Shown: in pieces, positions 17,403-25,527 of the stretch | How positions within the stretch are numbered: position 1 is the first letter of the stretch | How the letters are laid out: every line of letters begins with the position of its first letter | Assembly: GCA_003151515.1 (NCBI GenBank) | Contig: PLXS01000002.1 | Span: 1-64,000 of the forward strand | Direction: 5' to 3' | Origin: Opitutaceae bacterium | GTDB taxonomy: Bacteria; Verrucomicrobiota; Verrucomicrobiia; Opitutales; Opitutaceae | Length of the DNA stretch: 64,000 nt | Program-made: the position numbers and the translations under genes | The notes under the pieces: model-generated | What the model saw: only the letters and a program-made list of their open reading frames with translations | Database searches by the model: none | What the model was told of the DNA's origin: nothing

Positions 17403-17748
17403 GGCTTTGTGATTTTAGTCCAGCAGCACACGTGCCTATGTCGCCGATATTCTGTTACACGCTTGATAATTTGCTGCCAAGCCGACTGCCGACTCCAGAC
17501 TCTTTCACTCTGTCGAACAAGCCGCGGAATTTCTTGGGTTAAACCATGAACAATCGCTCACGCTATCCTCGCGCCTTTCCAGCCCGACACAAAAACCCAA
17601 TCCGCCCGCCAGAGCGGCAATCGACGATATCATGTGGAATCGCCTCTTCATAAGGAGCACGACCGATTCAAAACCTGATAGGAAATGGGATACCGGAGCG
17701 ACCATCGAATTACTCTGGGCTCACGGGAATGGGGATTTCAAAAGCGGA
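17403..17748. other. mostly non-coding; tiny signal-peptide-like ORF
   Basis: About 350 bp between the IS5 relic and the SGNH gene. On the minus strand, 17505-17651 encodes 48 residues starting 'MKRRFHMISSIAALAGGL', like a signal peptide, with no recognisable mature domain. Just upstream of it, 17684-17740 is an imperfect copy of the sequence upstream of the SGNH gene (19149-19205). This small ORF may therefore be the stub of a second exported gene with the same leader region. Confidence 0.4.
17684..17740. repeat. imperfect direct repeat flanking the SGNH gene (copy 1)
   Basis: Roughly 56 bp here and at 19149-19205 align in the same orientation, sharing 'taggaaa', 'ccgga', 'tcgaattactc' and 'ctcac'. 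I estimate about 70% identity by eye. One copy lies directly upstream of the leftward SGNH gene and the other directly downstream of its stop, so the gene sits between direct repeats. Confidence 0.6.
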
Positions 17749-19134
17749 TCAATACCCCTGAATATATCCCTTGAAGCTGACGGTTTGCTGATCCGGTTGC
17801 TGGTAGGAAATCGGTTTGGGATCGAGCCACGGCACCAGCTTGTCCTTGAGCGCGAATGCAAAAAAGTGATTCCCTGCCGGTTTGTAGTGTCCGATGAAGT
17901 ATTCCTTCAGGTAGTCCTCCCAGCTCAGGTTGAACTTTTTGTAGTCCTCTAAGTGGACTTTGTTCATGTCGAAATGGTCCACCTTCTCCCTTTCCAGGTA
18001 ATCCACGATTTCCTGGTCGTAGCGAGTGCCGCTGATCCGCAGTTGATTCATCGCGCGATAGGGATCGAACAACACCACCATGAGCTTTTTGCCGTTCTTC
18101 CCCGCAAAGGCCCTGGCCTTGTCCAAAATGAACTGGGTGGCCCGCAGGGAGTACCGGTCCAAAAGCGCGGCGGCTTGTGCCTGCATGGCTGTCTTTGGGG
18201 GCCATCCGGGCAATGAACCGGGCACTGCCACCGTACTGGACATTAGACTCCAATCGAATGGGAAGCCCAAAGCTTCCGCCAATCTGGCGATCTTATCCCG
18301 GTCCAAATCCTTGATATTACCATCGCTGTAGGCTGACAACTGCACAGCCAAATCATCCTTCAGAAGATCTACCATTGCCTGCGGCTCCATCATCCGATAA
18401 AGGGATTCGGGCGTAGGCAGAAGCTGTTCCTTCTCCACCAGACTACCCAGTTCCAAGTCCATTTCAACGTTCGACCAGAAATTGGAATGAAATCCGATGC
18501 CATGCGGGTCCATTAGCTTGGACTTTTCGGATAGGAACCACGGATAGATGGCCCCCCATCGAGCCCGGAATAGACTGCGAATATGATCGTCGCCCCAGAG
18601 GTAGAGGATCAGGTATTCCGCCTTCATCTGGGTTTTCTCCTCTCGCACCATGCGCCTGTAGGCTTGATAAACACCAAACCCCCCCATGCCGAAATTCCGG
18701 ATGGGTTCGCCGAAATGCGCGGCTAAATATTCCTGCCAGGTTTCGCCATCACTCACCTGATGGCATTGGGTGAAGCTGTTGCCGTAGGTGTTGATACGGC
18801 ACTTTCTGCCTGCATAAATGAAGGATGTGCGCGCACCGTTCGCCTGTACGGTGGAAAGAGTCGAAGAGCCATCGACGCCATCGTGCTGCAGACTGTTGCC
18901 CAAAATATAGCCGACCTCGGGATCGAACTGCGCCCAACCCGGACCTTTTATAAACTGATCGATCAATTCCCGCGAAACCGCGCTTTTCTTTAGGTATTCC
19001 TCATAGGATTGGGTTGCCACAGCAGGCTTTAGATCGGCCGACGATTGCTGTGCCGCTCCTGCGATTTTGCGTGTCACTATGGCGGCAAGACCGGCAGCAA
19101 CTGTCTTAGTCAAGAATTCACGGCGGGTAGGCAT
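17749..19134 (-). CDS. Tat-exported SGNH/GDSL-like protein
   Basis: A 461-residue protein with a twin-arginine signal peptide ('RREFLTK' then a hydrophobic stretch ending near 'IAGAAQ'). The mature part shows SGNH-hydrolase blocks: 'INTYGNSFTQ' (Ser block I, near residue 115), 'RNFGMGGFGVYQ' (Gly block II), and a late 'PAGNHFFAFALKD' holding a candidate catalytic His. Block III appears as 'YLWGDDHI', lacking the usual Asn. It probably acts on esters or acyl groups of an extracellular substrate. It is unaccompanied by sugar-processing genes and is cargo of element 1. Confidence 0.65.
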   Translation of the reverse strand: MPTRREFLTKTVAAGLAAIVTRKIAGAAQQSSADLKPAVATQSYEEYLKKSAVSRELIDQFIKGPGWAQFDPEVGYILGNSLQHDGVDGSSTLSTVQANGARTSFIYAGRKCRINTYGNSFTQCHQVSDGETWQEYLAAHFGEPIRNFGMGGFGVYQAYRRMVREEKTQMKAEYLILYLWGDDHIRSLFRARWGAIYPWFLSEKSKLMDPHGIGFHSNFWSNVEMDLELGSLVEKEQLLPTPESLYRMMEPQAMVDLLKDDLAVQLSAYSDGNIKDLDRDKIARLAEALGFPFDWSLMSSTVAVPGSLPGWPPKTAMQAQAAALLDRYSLRATQFILDKARAFAGKNGKKLMVVLFDPYRAMNQLRISGTRYDQEIVDYLEREKVDHFDMNKVHLEDYKKFNLSWEDYLKEYFIGHYKPAGNHFFAFALKDKLVPWLDPKPISYQQPDQQTVSFKGYIQGY

Positions 19135-19602
19135 AGGGCATCGGGGTTACTGGTAGGAAACTGGATTCCGGACGCATATTCGAATTACTCAGGCTCACAG
19201 GAACGATTTTTTGCTTATCAACCCCCCCGCCCATTTTTCGCTCGGATTGCAGGGAATAAAAGGCCAATCGCCTCATTTCCGGTAACTCGAACGCGCATTC
19301 TGTTTCAGATCTCGTTTCACACCACTGGCTTATCATATTTTTCAGTTCCGACTGGGGTAACGATCGCGGGTGTGGCGTTCGCTCATCTGCTCTGCCACTC
19401 GGTGCTCCCGTAGTCCAATTGGGAGTGGGCGACCCCATGCCTGTCCGAGTCGGTGCTTTCCCTTAGAAGCGGCCTCCAGAGTTCCCTCTGGGAGCTGCGC
19501 GGGGTGTCGCGGTTCGTTCGTGGCAGCTATTGTAGTCTATGAACATGCAACCGCCGCGAGTGACCGTTCACCTCACGGCGGTCATGATATACAAAAAGGG
19601 TA
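19135..19602. other. non-coding stretch in element 1
   Basis: About 470 bp. It contains the second copy of the direct repeat (19149-19205), directly upstream of the SGNH start, so the promoter of that gene probably lies here. The remainder shows no convincing coding content on either strand. Confidence 0.5.
19149..19205. repeat. imperfect direct repeat flanking the SGNH gene (copy 2)
   Basis: Partner of 17684-17740. It sits 15 bp upstream of the leftward ATG at 19134 and so overlaps the likely promoter and leader of the Tat-exported protein. Confidence 0.6.
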
Positions 19603-20001
19603 TTAGGCGTGCACCGCGTGTTCCTCGGGAGCCGTATGACTGTCCTTATGGCAATGTTCCGGGCCATCCGACGCGGCCTGCAGCTTCTGGCGCTGATCGG
19701 GTGTCAGGAGAGCAAGAATTTGCTCGTGGTTAGTCTTATGCTGTTTTTTCGCCTCGGTGCAACGGGCCGTTTGCGCCGTGGTTAATTGTGAAATTTTAGT
19801 CTTTTGATCGTTCGTCAGCTGCAGCGACTCAACGAGCTGCAGGGCCTCCTCGAGACGATGGACGAAGCAGGTGGGATCCGGACCGCCGGATGACGGCGTT
19901 GGGTGGGCTGCCACCACGGGCGGTGTGGTGCGCGTGGCGGGCTGGTTGGGCTTGGTGTTGGGTGAGGCGACTGGAGCGACGGGTTTTTGTGATGTGTCCA
20001 T
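19603..20001 (-). CDS. small LTxxQ-motif protein
   Basis: A 132-residue protein. A Pro/Thr-rich N-terminal third is followed by a helical region with two LTxxQ-like motifs, 'LTNDQKTKI' and 'LTPDQRQKL', and a His-rich end ('EHCHKDSHTAPEEHAVHA'). The motifs resemble the Spy/CpxP chaperone family, but no signal peptide is visible from this start; one could be encoded upstream in a frame I cannot join. The His-rich tail and the metal-type DUF1326/DUF2182 pair in the same element suggest a metal-related role, which is speculation. Confidence 0.55.
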   Translation of the reverse strand: MDTSQKPVAPVASPNTKPNQPATRTTPPVVAAHPTPSSGGPDPTCFVHRLEEALQLVESLQLTNDQKTKISQLTTAQTARCTEAKKQHKTNHEQILALLTPDQRQKLQAASDGPEHCHKDSHTAPEEHAVHA

Positions 20002-20383
20002 TTGTGGAGGATGGACCCTTCAACGCTCGCACGATATGGGGTCTTACCCGCCAACCATTCCCAGCCAGCGGAATCCGTTGTCCGAGCTGCCATGCGGCAC
20101 TTTCGCATCTGAAATGTCAGATGAGGCCAAGTTCTTTTGACTCCGCAGCGGCTCGCAGTCGAGTCGCTGCTCAACGACCCGAAGAACGACGCGCCGCTGT
20201 TTTGAGTCGGATTAGCGCGTCTCTTTAAGGACCCTGCTATGACACTCAGCCGGACCTTGCAGTCCCGGGTATCCTAGACCACCCCTTTCTGCCCACTTCT
20301 CCATAAGCTAGTCGCCTGCTTATTTTGTGCGAATTCGAGGTTCTTGGATGTGTCAATTGCCACGTGGTGGACGAATAACCTGT
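20002..20383. other. non-coding stretch before right end of element 1
   Basis: About 380 bp with no convincing gene on either strand, leading into the conserved right terminal block. It should include the promoter of the leftward LTxxQ gene. Confidence 0.5.
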
Positions 20384-20520
20384 TTGAAGTGTCTCCAGGA
20401 CCTAAAGCAGGATGTGTGTGAATCTGTGTGTTGGATGGACACAGGCTTTTCTTAGCCATTGGACTTGTTTCACTTGGAAATCCACGATGGAGAGTTCGAG
20501 CCTCTTCGCCCGCTCCATTT
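20384..20520. repeat. right terminal block of element 1 with internal att core
   Basis: These 137 bp match 25285-25421 at constant offset 4,901, with scattered differences. Shared features in order are 'aggacctaaagc', the 'tgtgtgtgaatctgtgtg' motif (within 20411-20431), 'ttggatgga', 'cttttcttag' and the exact 31-bp core (20490-20520). The motif starts 79 bp before the core in both right blocks. Confidence 0.88.
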
Positions 20521-20690
20521 CTGAGAGGACCCCTGGCGGCGACGCCTGGGGTCTTCTTGCGTCTAAGCGCGACAGATGGATGGAGATGCGTTAGCAGGGT
20601 TTTTCAGTTGGTTGCGACGGGCTGCGACTAGCAGGGACCGTCTGCGACCCAAAGATGTGTGTGAATCTGTGTGTATGTGACGTGGCGGCT
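20490..20690. repeat. left terminal block of element 2
   Basis: Copy of 14984-15180 at offset 5,506: exact for 94 bp, then high similarity to about 20686. It repeats the terminator hairpin, TGCGAC at 20613, 20623 and 20643 (10- and 20-bp spacing) and the 'tgtgtgtgaatctgtgtg' motif at 20654-20674. Its 5' part shares the core with the right block of element 1. Confidence 0.9.
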
Positions 20691-21064
20691 TTGTCGTGTG
20701 GAGCGTAAATCTACGCGATAATTCGCCTGTTCGCCGGGGCGTTTTCTCGGTCAGATGCCATACGTACAGCCGCAGGCAAAGCTATCGCGCAGGCGCGTCA
20801 GCCAGTAGTCAAAGATTGCCATGAACCACGAACAAGTAGCACTTTCAGAAACTCCGGCAGTATCGAATCCTCGGGTTTTCAAGAGAGCGGGCTCGAGGGG
20901 TCTAGTCTAGATCAACCGACCCATACGGCCTATTTGCCATGAGAAACCTCTTCATTCGAGAAATCTCCATCGACCCAGCAAAAAATCGCCCCCTAGAAAT
21001 CGCATCATAAAGCTTCCGGGTTGGTCCGGCCTGCGCATCAACCTGTTACGCCAAATGCTACGCC
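20691..21064. other. non-coding stretch upstream of sensor kinase
   Basis: About 370 bp with no credible coding frame. It presumably contains the promoter for the kinase at 21065, but I could not single out -35/-10 boxes with confidence. Confidence 0.5.
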
Positions 21065-22528
21065 ATGCGCCGACATTTTACCCAATATCTTGATCGACTG
21101 AATTATGTCTATCGGGATCGCTCGTTTTTTGTGGGCCTTAAGGCCCGGCTCCTCGCTGCCATTGCGCTTTTGTTGTTGGTGTTCATCCCGTTCAATATTG
21201 CCAAGATCATCTGGCTTCAGGGGCCCGTGATCTTCCCAAGGATAGCAGTCAGCCTGATCGTTGGAATCGCCGGTATGATCTGCCTGCGGTCCGTAATGAA
21301 GGGAAAACTAGAGAGCGCGGGCAACGGGCTCGCACTCGCGATGGTGCTAGTCGTCCAAGGGACTGTGCTGCTCGTCGGCGCCACGACCAAGGCTTTGCAG
21401 CCACTCAGTGTCGGCATTCAGGTCTTCGCATTCAATCTCGTTATCCTCCTGGTCGCGATCCTGTTCGCCTCGCGCCGTGTGGCGACGGTCGTGTTCGGCC
21501 TAATAGTGACGGGGCACGTTGGTTATTATCTGTTCATGCTCCGAAATGCCGATCTCGGCCCAACCGTTCAATATTCTGCCGACACGTTGCTGCGGGAGGG
21601 TTTGCTTGCGATGGGCTTGATTTTCTTACTTGGGATTACCCTGGTCCAAATGATAGAAGCGGCGCACGAGCGCAGCGAGGAAACGCTCCACCAATCAAAC
21701 AGCGTGAATATTAACTTAGAGCGGCTGGGACATGAAACTCATATCTTAGCGGAGCAGCGCCGCGAGCTCTTAGAGACACAGCGTGAATTCGTCTCCATGG
21801 TATCGCATGAATTTCGCACGCCACTGACGGCGATCCAAGGCGCTCAATTTCATTTGGAGAAACTGTTTCACGGGTCGGAAAGCCTGCGCGGATTTGTTGC
21901 TGAGAATGCGGAGAAGTGGCTCAATTTGCAGGCCTCTGAGCTAAAGAGGCTCAACAAAATGGTGGATCAGGTCCTCATGTTGAACCGAATCGAGCACATG
22001 ACGAGCAACGCGCCGTTGGAACTACTTTCGCCAGCCGACATTCTCGCGGAGACGGTCGCTCGATTCAATGATTCCATGGACAGCCCGCGGGTTGTGTTGC
22101 GTAACGATGTGCCGTCCGGGTTCGCGGCATCCATGGACTCAGGATTAGTGAAGGCGGCTGCCGAAAACTTGATTTCAAATGGGCTGAAATACTCCGGGTT
22201 GGATAAGCCCGTGCAGGTTCGCGTGTATACGGAACCGAATGGCTGGGCGGTCGCGGTAGTGGATCAAGGCAGGGGTATTCCACGCGAGGATCAGGCTAAG
22301 CTGTTTCAGCCCTTCTTCCGTGCCGGTAATGTCGGCGCCATACCTGGCACGGGGCTTGGACTGGCCATAGTCCAGCGTGCGGTAGACTTTCACATGGGAC
22401 ACATTGAGTTTGAGAGCAGAGAAAATGAGGGCACAAGCTTCAATCTCCACTTCCGGAGCGTTGTTGCCCAACCGCCCGTTGACGACACAGCACTTGGGCA
22501 TGGGCCTCTTATCCGCAGGGACTCATAA
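21065..22528 (+). CDS. membrane sensor histidine kinase
   Basis: A 487-residue kinase. Residues about 25-205 hold six hydrophobic helices (a membrane-embedded sensor without a large periplasmic loop), followed by a short coiled coil. The phosphoacceptor is in 'MVSHEFRTPLTAIQGAQFH' (H near 248). The ATPase domain shows N-box 'ENLISNGLKYSG', G1 'VVDQGRGI', F-box 'LFQPFFRAG' and G2 'GTGLGLAIV'. There is no response-regulator gene in the element, so it is an orphan here. Base composition is lower in GC than chromosomal kinases in the window, consistent with acquired cargo. Confidence 0.9.
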   Translation: MRRHFTQYLDRLNYVYRDRSFFVGLKARLLAAIALLLLVFIPFNIAKIIWLQGPVIFPRIAVSLIVGIAGMICLRSVMKGKLESAGNGLALAMVLVVQGTVLLVGATTKALQPLSVGIQVFAFNLVILLVAILFASRRVATVVFGLIVTGHVGYYLFMLRNADLGPTVQYSADTLLREGLLAMGLIFLLGITLVQMIEAAHERSEETLHQSNSVNINLERLGHETHILAEQRRELLETQREFVSMVSHEFRTPLTAIQGAQFHLEKLFHGSESLRGFVAENAEKWLNLQASELKRLNKMVDQVLMLNRIEHMTSNAPLELLSPADILAETVARFNDSMDSPRVVLRNDVPSGFAASMDSGLVKAAAENLISNGLKYSGLDKPVQVRVYTEPNGWAVAVVDQGRGIPREDQAKLFQPFFRAGNVGAIPGTGLGLAIVQRAVDFHMGHIEFESRENEGTSFNLHFRSVVAQPPVDDTALGHGPLIRRDS

Positions 22529-22746
22529 GGCTGTCTGCGGTTATCACTATAACCATATGCGTTCAATTCCCGCAGGATGACAGGACTGACGGCACCTGAT
22601 AATCTGTCGGGATGAACCCGACGATTACCGCGAAAGAGCCTAGGACGAAGAGAATAGCGAGAGGACTCGGTGGGGTAAAGAGGTGGTCAATGCGGCCGGA
22701 CCCGACGTAGCTGCGATAGGGTGCACTGGCGTAGCAGCCGGTCTAG

Positions 22747-23529
22747 AACCGGCGATCTGGGCTTAGACAGGTCAAGTATACCAGTCCTATTCCGTGCAGG
22801 CTTCGGTGCCTCGTTAATTCCGGCATTCTTCCCAACCTGGACTTTCACGGCCGTAAACTCAGCCACAAGCGGGCGCTTGCTGTCCACGCCATCCACAACC
22901 TCGCTGTCGCTGGTCGGGTTGGCGGCGTCGTTTCCGACAGCCGGAACACGCACGAGAACGGAGTTCGCCTTAGAAATGAAGTGTGGGATGCATTAATCAC
23001 GGCACAGTTTGCCCGAAAATGCGCGGGCAGCGAGAAGTCCCGAAAGACCACACGCTATCGGGCGACGAATCGCCTTCTTGATTTGATTCGCGATTTCAAG
23101 ACAAGGGATCTGCTCGACCGTAACCTGCCGAGAAACACAAAGCGCGAGAAGCCGACAGAGCACGCTCTCGTTCACGCACACGATGAAGCCGAAGTGCTAC
23201 CTCTTCCTGAATCTCTGAAGGAGCGGCAAGAGATTCGGAAATTGGAGAAGAGGATGGCTTTGGTAAACGAAGAGAACCTGCGGCATGAGTGGCGCGCATT
23301 TGTAATCGATTCGGACAGCGGGAAGATTGCGGAGCATTTTGAACCTAATGTCTGTTTTCGCATCGTCTACTCAAAGGAGTTGGGACGGGGCGGGCGGATG
23401 TACTCGTGGAGCGCCCTTTCCGCCCAGCAAATCCCCAAGGCAGCCGTTCGGCTTCACGCAGACGGGGCTATGGCTTCTGGTACCAATCGGGCTTCAGATT
23501 TGCGCTTCGGGACGCTTGTGGTCATCTAA
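22747..23529 (+). pseudogene. remnant of a mobile-element (replication-type) gene
   Basis: A 260-codon frame open from just after a TAG at 22744, with no ATG in its first half. Text such as 'HGRKLSHKRALAVHAIHNLA', 'VSDSRNTHENGVRLRNEVWD', 'TTRYRATNRLLDLIRDF' and 'CFRIVYSKELGRGGRMYSWS' is protein-like and recalls phage/plasmid-associated hypothetical proteins that carry an 'R(I/F).YS..(L/F)..GGR.Y' motif. After 'QQIPKA' the sequence loses this character, as after a frameshift or deletion, and stops. I read it as a truncated gene; a GTG at 22981 is the only candidate late start. The family identification is from memory and moderate at best. Confidence 0.45.
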
Positions 23530-23533
23530 GAGC

Positions 23534-23992
23534 ATGTCCATCGTTCCCGGTTTGAGAAGCCCCTATGCCAAGGTTGACCGGCTGGTCTATTTCGGCCGGA
23601 TGCTCGACAAGATCCGTTTACATGGCGCCGGAAAATTGCCGGCTGACGAGTATGTTGCCAACTTGGGCAAGGGCTTCGACAAACGCTGCTGCGGCTTCTT
23701 GAGGATCAGCTATGATGAGCTAAAGGCTCGTGTCATGGCGGGGACCGACTCAGACGTGTCGCTACTAGCCTGGGTCGAAGAGCGGGGCGGACGCAGATTG
23801 GACGAGGACTGCGAATTGTGGAATTCGTTCATGATGAAACGCGGTTTCCGCGACGAGGCGTCGTCAACACTCGCGAAGCGCATCCATGAGAGCGGCTTTG
23901 AGGGGAAACCTATCTTGACCATGTTCGATTACATCGACTTTGACGAAGGCCGCGATCCGGTAAGCGCTAGATCCTGGGAAGGGCAGCGGTAG
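23534..23992 (+). CDS. DUF5069 domain protein
   Basis: A 152-residue protein matching DUF5069 along its length: 'VPGLRSPYAKVDRLVYFGRM' at the N-terminus, 'GKGFDKRCCGFLRISYDELK' in the middle and 'TMFDYIDFDEGRDP' at the end. The family is common in Verrucomicrobiota and of unknown function; the 'LDKIRLH' and paired-Cys segments are typical. The ATG at 23534 begins the homologous region. It lies 4 bp after the decayed mobile gene and has no close downstream neighbour. Confidence 0.85.
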   Translation: MSIVPGLRSPYAKVDRLVYFGRMLDKIRLHGAGKLPADEYVANLGKGFDKRCCGFLRISYDELKARVMAGTDSDVSLLAWVEERGGRRLDEDCELWNSFMMKRGFRDEASSTLAKRIHESGFEGKPILTMFDYIDFDEGRDPVSARSWEGQR

Positions 23993-24409
23993 CGCCCGAT
24001 CGCAGGGCTGGGGCGCGGACGTGTCCCAAACCGCACCAAATTCGGCGTAACGGTGCGTCGGACCCGGTGTCCCAATTGAGGTGCAACGCGGCATCGGGGC
24101 GACGCACCGAAATTGGTATTATAGTGCATGAGCGCCCGGCCGCCCGCATTCACGCTCAAAGGGTTGTGAATGGAGCAGCTTCTTTGAAAAAAGACCTAAA
24201 CCCTGGCGGCGCTACATGGAATTAGGCGGTTTTTGGGGTAGCGACACCCCGTGGGCTTGAAATACCTTGAGGCATGCACGGAGCAGTGTTGAAGCCGGCC
24301 GTTGGGCTTCTTCGCTGCGTTCTATTGTAAGCTTCTCAGGCGGACGCACGAAATTTGCCCAGCAGATCGGCTAAAAAGATCGTGGCTCAATAATCCGCAC
24401 TCTCTTCGG
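23993..24409. other. non-coding stretch with an imperfect hairpin
   Basis: About 415 bp between DUF5069 and the S26-like gene. CGGTGCGTCG (24051-24060) and CGACGCACCG (24100-24109) are perfect inverted copies. They are extended outward by 'accaaattcgg' (from 24035) and 'aaattggt' (to about 24117). This could be a DUF5069 terminator-like structure or an IS end. No coding potential is evident. Confidence 0.5.
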
Positions 24410-24958
24410 ATGAACACTGCGATCCTCCTCACCCTCCGCCGTTGGGCTCCATCCGCGACAATGGCCCTGTCGACCGTTTTCTGGTCGGGATGCGCCAGCG
24501 ATCGTGTGGCCTATTCGCCCGCGGCCGTCGCGGCCAATTCTCCTGCGGCCCAAATTGTCGGGCCCCTAGAGTTATACCCCGTTGCGACCAAATACGTGGC
24601 TGAACACCCAGGCACCGATTTCATGGTCGGCAGCGGCGACTCGATGCGACCCCTTTACAAGGATCATACAGTGATAATCACTGAACAGTTGCCGATTTCA
24701 GGATTGAGGCCAGGAATGACGGTCGTATTCGTGGGAGACAGCGGATTCCCGGTGGCGCATGTTCTGATAAGGAAGACGACAGACGGTTGGATGGCCAAGG
24801 GAGTCAGCAATCTAAAGTGTGACGCCCGGCGGGTGAACGATGACAATTACATGACTGTCGTTGTCAGAGCCTACGAGCCCACCAGCAGCCCGTTGCTGGC
24901 CCTGATCCGGAACCAAGCGATTCACTCGAAGGACGTGGCCTTTGCCTTTAATCCTTGA
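24410..24958 (+). CDS. lipoprotein-like S24/S26-type peptidase homologue
   Basis: A 182-residue protein with an N-terminal hydrophobic segment ending 'FWSGCAS', a plausible but imperfect lipobox. The core 'MVGSGDSMRPLYKDHTVII' carries the catalytic Ser motif (GDSM) of the LexA/signal-peptidase fold. 'VAHVLIRKTTDGWMAKGVSN', followed by 'CDARRV', resembles the His-type (ER/SipW-like) signal peptidase blocks, suggesting Ser-His-Asp rather than Ser-Lys chemistry. Small size and membrane attachment fit a specialised processing protease, or a regulatory homologue. Its substrate is unknown; no obvious partner is adjacent. Confidence 0.65.
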   Translation: MNTAILLTLRRWAPSATMALSTVFWSGCASDRVAYSPAAVAANSPAAQIVGPLELYPVATKYVAEHPGTDFMVGSGDSMRPLYKDHTVIITEQLPISGLRPGMTVVFVGDSGFPVAHVLIRKTTDGWMAKGVSNLKCDARRVNDDNYMTVVVRAYEPTSSPLLALIRNQAIHSKDVAFAFNP

Positions 24959-25284
24959 CCGAAGTAGCTTACCGGAATTGACCCGGATTCATCCACAAAG
25001 AGCAGCAGCAAAAAGGTCCTCGCCCACGAAGGCGCCAATGTGAGCCTCGTCAGACAAGGAATTGAAGTCCGATTGAGGTGTTGCCGATCCTCTGACCTGA
25101 CCCCCGCCAGCTGAAGTGGTTTGAGTGGGAATCGCGGGTGGAATAGACCCCCACCCGGAGATGAAGAAGCACCACACTGAAGAGCAGATCCTAGGGATCC
25201 TGCGCGAGTCTGAATAGGGCAAGCCACTCCTGATCTGTTGCGCCAGAACAGCATCACGCTGAACACCGACTACCGATGGAAGAC
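24959..25284. other. non-coding stretch with an IS3 relic
   Basis: About 325 bp up to the conserved right block. Apart from the IS3-type orfA relic at 25161-25272 and the short 'tgacctgaccccc' segment before it, which looks like an IS3-type left end, nothing is recognisable. Confidence 0.5.
25161..25272 (+). pseudogene. IS3-family orfA relic
   Basis: ATG at 25161 encodes 'MKKHHTEEQILGILRESE' and then TAG, the classic IS3 OrfA N-terminus. After a frame change, 25226-25271 encodes 'LRQNSITLNTDYRWK', matching the 'CRxHGISxxTxYRWK' helix-turn-helix end. The middle is deleted. It is a second IS3-type relic, different from that in element 1. Confidence 0.75.
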
Positions 25285-25421
25285 TTGAAGTGCCACCAGG
25301 ACCTAAAGCCGGATGTGTGTGAATCTATGTGTTGGATGGAGAAGAGCTTTTCTTAGTCATTGAATTCTTGGTGGTTGAAAAGCCATGAGGGAGAGTTCGA
25401 GCCTCTTCGCCCGCTCCATTT
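25285..25421. repeat. right terminal block of element 2 with attR
   Basis: Counterpart of 20384-20520 at offset 4,901. The 'tgtgtgtgaatct' motif starts within 25312-25332, with one change from the others. The final 31 bp (25391-25421) are the exact tRNA-Gly core, after which all similarity to the other copies ends, defining the chromosome junction. Confidence 0.9.
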
Positions 25422-25424
25422 TGG

Positions 25425-25450
25425 AACCCCCTCTTAGAGAGGGGGGTTTT
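25425..25450 (+). terminator. probable original tRNA-Gly terminator
   Basis: AACCCCCTCT and AGAGGGGGGTT form a strong stem with a very short loop, followed by TTTT. It is immediately outside attR, where the native 3' flank of tRNA-Gly should lie. Confidence 0.75.
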
Positions 25451-25527
25451 CCTTTCCGGCAATGGCGCTTCCCCGGGTTGATCCGGGTCGCGGCGCGGGC
25501 TCCCGAGGCCGCATGGCGGCGGGTTCC

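Larger units (their letters stand above)
20490..25421. mobile_element. integrase-less tRNA-Gly element 2 (4,901-bp repeat period)
   Basis: Bounded by the 31-bp core at 20490 and 25391 with the same left and right blocks as element 1 but unrelated cargo: a sensor kinase, a decayed mobile-element gene, DUF5069, an S26-like lipoprotein and an IS3 relic. No recombinase is present. Behind the right core the chromosome resumes with a strong terminator (25425-25450) that probably belonged to tRNA-Gly before insertion. Confidence 0.82.

Noticed and set aside
16760-17542. 260-residue plus-strand frame in element 1
   Set aside because: It crosses two identifiable minus-strand transposase fragments and has no domain content.
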